This document shows, in pieces, positions 58,971-64,000 of a DNA stretch of 64,000 bases. The translations under genes were made by a program, and so were the position numbers. Under the pieces are notes generated by a model. That model made no database searches. It was not told the DNA's origin and saw only the letters and a list, made by a program, of their open reading frames with translations. Origin of the DNA: Alloascoidea africana (lineage: Eukaryota; Ascomycota; Alloascoideomycetes; Alloascoideales; Alloascoideaceae); assembly GCA_030581615.1 (NCBI GenBank), contig JAKTTT010000023.1, forward strand, positions 186,001 to 250,000, written 5' to 3'. Within the stretch, counting starts at the first letter, position 1; each line of letters opens with the position of its first letter.

Positions 58971-61900
58971 TTATCTATGTTCCAGTGACTGCTTTCCAGT
59001 GTCTTTCTCAGAAATCTTTTCTAGCATTCCTTGAAGACGGACAATTTCTTCATGGCTCCGTTGCAGCTCATTCACCAGCTTATCGTACTCTTCGCCTTGT
59101 TCAAGGTACATGCGCTCAAAGTCCTTGCTTGCTGATTCATTCCGCTGGAGTGTGCTGAACTCACGGGATTGATCCATGTAATCGGCCATCACGGACCTGA
59201 GTATTGTCATGATTGTATGGAAAGTTTGTGCAGATAGGTCGTAACTTTCCTGGTTGGCTTCCATGAATTCCAGATTGCGAATGCTCACACGAACACTATC
59301 TACAAGTTCATTATCGCCAAAAGCATCCAACTCGTTAATGAGATCCTCAAACAGTCCAATTACACTCTTGTGTTGCAATTCAAGGTGGGCAAAAAGTGCT
59401 TCGTAGTTGTCGCATTGATTTCGTAGTTCGGAAATCTCTCTTTCAAACACATCTCTTTCCTCAGATAGAGTCACAAGCTCAGACTCAAGTGACTCATACT
59501 GACCAGTTTTCGTTTTGAGCATATCGTCCACTCTGTGCAATTGCTCAAGTAAATGCCTTTGGGCATTATAGGCTTCCGAAAGTTCATTCTGTGTCCTGCC
59601 CAGCTCTTCTTCCCGCTCCTTCAACTTCTTTCTATGATCATCAGAAACATTTATCAGCTCACTTTGAAGTTCTTTCTTTTCATCCGACTCTTTTTGAAGT
59701 TCGGATTCTGCCAATTCCAAGCTCTCCTTTAACTTTTCAGTAAAGGGTAATTGGAGCTGGTTGGTGTCACCTTTATTTTTAATAGCATCTTCTAATTCCT
59801 TGACACGTTCTTCCAAACGTTTATTTGTCTCAATGACTGAATCTTTAATCGACTCTTCATTCTTCAGCTGCTCGCCCAATTGCTTGATTTGAATGATTTG
59901 CTCTTTCTCTATTTCTTCATGCTGGGCATGCAAATCTTTAATCTCTTTATCCACATGATTTATGCCTTTATCATTCGAGCTGGTCTTCAATAAAAGGTCA
60001 TATTCCAGCCTGAGCTGTTTTAGCTGAGATTCAAGAACAGATATTTGGGATGATTGTTTCTCAATCATCTGATCCTGCTCCTCACTCGTCTACAAATAGG
60101 TTAGAAATGAAAAGAGAGCACTTAACAACGAACTCCTGCCCCACTTACCTTATGATGCTCTTCCAATTCCTTTTCGTAAAAGTCTCGATCTTTCAGGAAT
60201 TGTATTCCTCTCTCTACTTCCTTGGCCAATATTTGGCTCATCTCCTCTAATTTGACCCCTTCAAGTTCTCTTTCCTTCTGTATTGTCTGCAATCTTTCGT
60301 AAAGCATTTCAACCTCTTCTTCTCCAATAAATGTTGCATCATCATCCAATCTGTTGCCATTGTTTTTTTCTCGACCATCGAATAGCATGTGGTTCTCTGC
60401 CCTGTATCGCTCTTCTAACTCGAGAACTTGATTTCCTAATTCTTGAAGGCTTGCTAACAATGACTGACAATCATCTCTTTTTAAAATCAGCGAGCACTTT
60501 ATCCACTCAAGTTTATCGTTTTTGCCTCCATTAAGCAAAGATTGGGTTCTCGAATCCACCTGAGATTGTGTGCTCCATGACAGTAATAATTCGGCAATGT
60601 CATGAATAAGGTCCTGAGATAACGAATCTTCAATGCTGAATTTTTCCATATCGCTTGATTGCCGTTTCATAGATTCGCCTAAATTATCAATTTCCAGTAG
60701 TAACTCATAAACTTTGTCTTTCTCTGAATGCAGTTCACGTCTCAGTTTTTCAATCTCTTCCTTTAGGATTGCTTCTAGCTCGTGGTCCATAGGCAAGTTC
60801 CCATTGTCCCGCTTGATATCAGTTAGTCTTGAAACAAGCTCATTTTTCAGTTTTAAATTTTTTGTGCCAATTTCATTTAAAGCATCCCTAAGTATTGTCT
60901 CCATCATTTTCCACTGAATTTGGAAACCATGGATCTTCTGACTGAGAGCTTGAACTTGATTTGACTCTCCTATACTAAAACTAGAGTTAGGCAATTCTTT
61001 CATGGATTTCCAATCGTCTCCTCCTGCAATCAAAGACATCCGTCGGAGAGATCGTTTTCCCGAGCTTGAGCTTGGTCTGGGCTGCTTCCATCTGATGGGG
61101 GTCTTCTCAGGCTGTGGTAGAATAGGAGCAAATTCTTCTTTATCGATATCTATTTCATCGAGCCCTTTTGTATCCAAAGTGTCTAATCTAGCCGGCGAGC
61201 TTCTAGTTTTGGCAGTGCCTGATTTAGAACTTGTTGGAGAAGATGTACATATTCTGGAAGTCACTGAGCTATAGTTCGATTTTGCCATCTTCTTCCCATT
61301 TGGAGAAGTTTTGGGTTTCGTTCCCAACTCGCCCAAAATAGCTGAAGAAATCTTTACAAACTTTGGAACGGGCGTTGACGTCGTGGCATCAAGAATTGAT
61401 GCATTTGTTTTAGCCTCTCTAGAGTCGGAACTTGGCTCTACTTTAGTACCCCTGAGTCTGTCTTTCGCCCTGGCAGATCGCAGTTTCTCCAGTGTCTGCA
61501 TATCCACAGAGTTTGATCTGCTCAGCGAATCGGCTCCCCCGCTTTTCCTGGTGGGTCGAGTTCCAGTGCCATTCTCCTTCTCAAACTCAAACATGCTGGT
61601 GTTTCGGGCTTGCAACTCTTTTAACCTTGACGCGTAAGAAAAACGCTTAGCACCAGCTGGAGAATGCGCCCGTGATGAGCTGTCGGAACCTTGAGGAGCA
61701 TGGTCATAGGTATCTCCATTTAAACTCCCGCTCATGCTATTATTTCCTATTTTCTGAAATGATAATTCCTGTGGGTATGATGATGATCTATTATCGACCT
61801 TCTGATGGGGTTCTAGTGCGCCGAGATTACTGTCCGCACTGCCGGGAGCACTCTCAGACCTCTCAGACTCTTTCCTCGTATTGACATTTTCGTTATGAAC

Positions 61901-62014
61901 AGGGTGATCATCTGAGTTCGTGCCAGACATGACCTTCTTGTCGTTATCACTATCTTTTGTTTGTGCCTCCTTTTCCTGATCTCGAGTCTTGGAAACGTCA
62001 GAATCTTTACTCAT
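58971..62014 (-). CDS. Large coiled-coil protein, unknown (possible cytoskeleton or spindle-pole protein)
   Basis: Exons 62014-60149 and 60089-58971 join over a 59-nt intron (GTAAGT donor, TTTCTAACC branch, TTTGTAG acceptor, phase 0) to 994 residues. The frame extends 15 bases upstream but only to TTG, so the ATG at 62014 is used. Residues 1-330 are Ser/Thr/Lys-rich and disordered with basic patches (LRSARAKDRLRGTK, GKRSLRRMSLI). Residues about 345-960 are almost continuous coiled coil, with heptads such as LKEEIEKLRRELHSEKDKVYELLLEIDNL and interruptions near 425-500. No motor, CM1 or CAP-Gly motif is evident. The architecture (basic disordered head plus long coiled coil) suits microtubule-, spindle-pole- or polarity-scaffold proteins. 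I do not recognise an orthologue. It lies tandem to the TRAPPC12-like gene, 227 bases apart. Confidence 0.85.
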
Positions 62015-62241
62015 GGCGATCTCATCCAATCAAAAAACCAGTGATCAGGTAACGAATAACCTCGTAGTTTCCAGAGGGATTTCTCCTGGAAACAGAACCG
62101 GCAAGACTAACTTAATCAGTTATTCTGCTTTACTGTGAGAGAACAGATATATTTCTGTCCTAAAGACTGTCCTACCATACTCCATACTTCGCGTTGAGTT
62201 TACCCGGCTAAGAAACAGATACAAAACATCCATACAACCTA
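62015..62241. other. Short intergenic region, promoter of the coiled-coil gene
   Basis: 227 bases between tandem genes. No TATA box or strong motif recognised. Confidence 0.5.
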
Positions 62242-63461
62242 TTAACTTTCAAAAGGGAAATATTTATCAGGGCTAGTACTCCACGCTGCTTCTAAACAGG
62301 TCAATATGCTCTCGACTATCTTCTGATTGTCGCCTAAGGACTCTTGTTCTGCGCCTTCGTCTTGATTTTCAATTTTGTAAGCTTTCAGCCCGTATTTGAG
62401 CTCAAAACTGCTTATAAGACTTAGGAAGCACATTTGATCCAGTACTTTTTGTTTTATAAGAGAGCGTAGGTATCCTACAGTTGATTCATTTTTTAAAAGT
62501 AACTTGGATTTGTCCAGTTCATGGCCCGAAACGAGTATCACGATGCTTCGAAAAGCCTCCAAGTCTTGAGAGTTATTCACCTTGAGTAACCAATCCAGGC
62601 ACTGATCGAAATCGTTATTGTATAGAAATGCCAAAGATATTAGTAGACTTAAGGATGATGATATTTCGTTTGCAAAATGGTTAGAAGTATTACTCGAGGT
62701 CTTGTTTTTGGCAGCTGTTGCGTAGAGTATCGTCTTGAAATGGTTGGCACAGCTCAAGTAATTTCTCATTCCTGCAAGTGTAGCGCCTACTGAAAAGGAT
62801 AGGTTGTTCATTTTGATTTTAACATCTCCGGCTGTTTTTTCGGTTTGACTCGATCTCAGAACCCACAAAAGTGCATGCAGCTCTGTTAAAAGCATTGGAT
62901 TGTCACCAGCTGCTCTAAGTTTCAGCAACAACAGCTGTAGTAGCCAGGGGGTATAATCAGGGAATGGGTTTATAAATTTGCTGTTAATTGAGTCTATGTT
63001 GTCAACAGGGACACCGTTTGATAGAACAAGATTACTCTTGCTCTTTTCATCTTTTGCGGGTGGTGTCAGGCCTGTGTTTTTCTGTTCATGTTCAGTTTTT
63101 GCAATATTGAATAGCTCCTGACAGACCTTCTTTCCCTCAATCTGTGCAATTGTAACCAATCCGTGAAGCACTAGGCATGAAAGTCGGACGTACCACAACC
63201 GAAGAATCAGCTGGGTCTGTTTGGGATTACAACTCAAAATGCATGTTTTGGATGATATTGCTGCTCCCAAAAATCTGTTTTTTGTCAATTGAGTTTCAAT
63301 TTGTGATAAGGATGTGGAACTTGACAGGTCTTTTAAATCTCCAACATCTGGGTCCTATCCGGGATATTAGACGTGTTAGGTGTAGTTACAAAGACCCTCA
63401 CACATACGATTGGAGTTGGTACGAATATTTTAGAATCGATAAGTGGAACTAGTTGGGCCAT
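62242..63461 (-). CDS. TRAPPC12-like TPR protein (TRAPPIII subunit candidate)
   Basis: Exon 1 63461-63408 (MAQLVPLIDSKIFVPTPI) and exon 2 63354-62242 join across a 53-nt intron (GTATGT donor, CTAAC branch, GGATAG acceptor, phase 0), giving 388 residues. Without exon 1 the frame has no ATG start, which supports the intron. The fold looks all-helical TPR. Segments match metazoan TRAPPC12 in order: LILRLWYVRLSCLVLHGL (cf. LQLWFVRLALLVKLGL), FPDYTPWLLQLLLLKLRAAGDNP (cf. VPFSMRILHAELQQYLGNP), and MNNLSFSVGATLAGMRNYLSCANHF (cf. [23 protein letters not shown]). The protein is shorter than human TRAPPC12 and lacks its long disordered N-terminus. TRAPPC12 with TRAPPC11 belongs to TRAPPIII, a Rab1 GEF; both are absent from Saccharomyces cerevisiae. 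Remaining doubt is whether it is another TPR family. Confidence 0.6.
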
Positions 63462-64000
63462 TCTCTGTGGTTTACTTGAGAGAGGCTCTCATCGATACAC
63501 CACGTTTATGATGGTTACCCGGTGTTGGAGGTGCATGTTGCGATGAGAACGAGTGTAATAAACTCGATTCAACTAGTGACAATTCAGCTCTTCTTTTACA
63601 GCTGTTTAAACCTGAATAGAAATTAGAACATTGGATTGATTTTCCTTATCATTGTTTTCCGCGTTGAGGTTGTGAAAACAAGCTAATTTTGTATCTGCCG
63701 CAATTTCTTGAGGATAGAATCAATGGTCTTGGCAGATTAGGCAGCCAGTTTTAAGCAATTACAAGCACTTGATGTTCGATTCTCCCCTCAGTCGAGAATA
63801 CTCTATAAGCCCCATTCGAAGATCATCCTACGTTCGTATTTAAGAATGGCTTCAGAAAACTCTTGCTGAACAGCTCATTTCTGTCAGTAATAAACACGAT
63901 AGCACGTGATCGGAAGGCACTGTGATCCGGATCAGTTAATTCCAATGTCATCAAGTCCGGAACAAAAGTCATTTAAAATCTAATCCATTCTTCTCAAAAG
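63462..64000. other. Promoter region of the TRAPPC12-like gene and of an unseen neighbour
   Basis: No gene begins here. A CACGTGAT (Cbf1-type RTCACGTG on the minus strand) lies near 63904-63911, and GATCCGGATC, a palindrome-like element, near 63928-63937. These may serve a gene beyond the right edge. Otherwise nothing recognised. Confidence 0.45.

Noticed and set aside
63288-63354. Start of the TRAPPC12-like gene at 63288
   Set aside because: That codon is TTG. The frame runs back to an acceptor at 63355 and joins an ATG exon at 63461-63408.
1-64000. Transposons, LTR elements, virus-like elements, CRISPR arrays, rRNA, telomeric repeats
   Set aside because: None was recognised on either strand; only short homopolymers and microsatellites were seen.

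Overview
The window is nuclear DNA from an ascomycete budding yeast (Saccharomycotina). The evidence is AT-rich intergenic DNA, many short (about 50-190 nt) introns with GTAWGN-type donors and CTAAC/CTAAT branch sites, and recognisable yeast genes: RPS22, RAD6, PRE10, LIG4, PRB1, SCS7, SOG2, VRL1, ATO and TPO-type transporters. CTG codons fall at conserved leucines in PRE10 and LIG4, so this is not a CUG-Ser lineage. Genus is not claimed. The intron load (11 in LIG4, 4 in PRE10, 2 coding introns in RAD6) and the presence of TRAPPC12-like and Mob3/phocein-like genes, both missing from Saccharomyces cerevisiae, suggest a lineage that kept ancestral features.

Layout. 1-2.1 kb is gene-free. 2.1-19.5 kb is a sparse block entirely on the minus strand: a SIS-domain sugar-phosphate isomerase, two paralogous DHA1 (TPO-like) drug/polyamine transporters and an ATO-family membrane protein, separated by unusually long non-coding stretches (6.1, 2.5 and 2.4 kb). 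19.6-30 kb is compact: VRL1 (VPS9-ankyrin-PX-BAR) diverges from LIG4, which converges on a KduD-like short-chain dehydrogenase, followed by RPS22. 30.2-34.6 kb is a 1453-residue MARVEL-type membrane protein with a huge Ser/Arg/Lys tail. 34.6-39.1 kb is another gene-poor gap. 39.2-50.7 kb carries a tail-anchored low-complexity protein, vacuolar proteinase B, RAD6, a divergent Mob protein and SCS7, all on the minus strand. 51.9-58.7 kb runs on the plus strand: SOG2, a secreted carboxylesterase and PRE10. 59-63.5 kb is minus strand again: a 994-residue coiled-coil protein and a TRAPPC12-like protein.

There is no operon logic. The genes are mostly unrelated housekeeping and cell-surface functions. 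The one plausible functional neighbourhood is the transporter block (two TPO-like carriers plus ATO), which may reflect a stress or nutrient-responsive locus. Several proteins belong to membrane traffic and morphogenesis (VRL1, TRAPPC12-like, SOG2, Mob-like, MARVEL). No tRNA, rRNA, CRISPR array, transposon or virus-like element was recognised. All introns were placed by eye from splice signals, reading-frame closure and family conservation. Family assignments come from remembered motifs, not searches.
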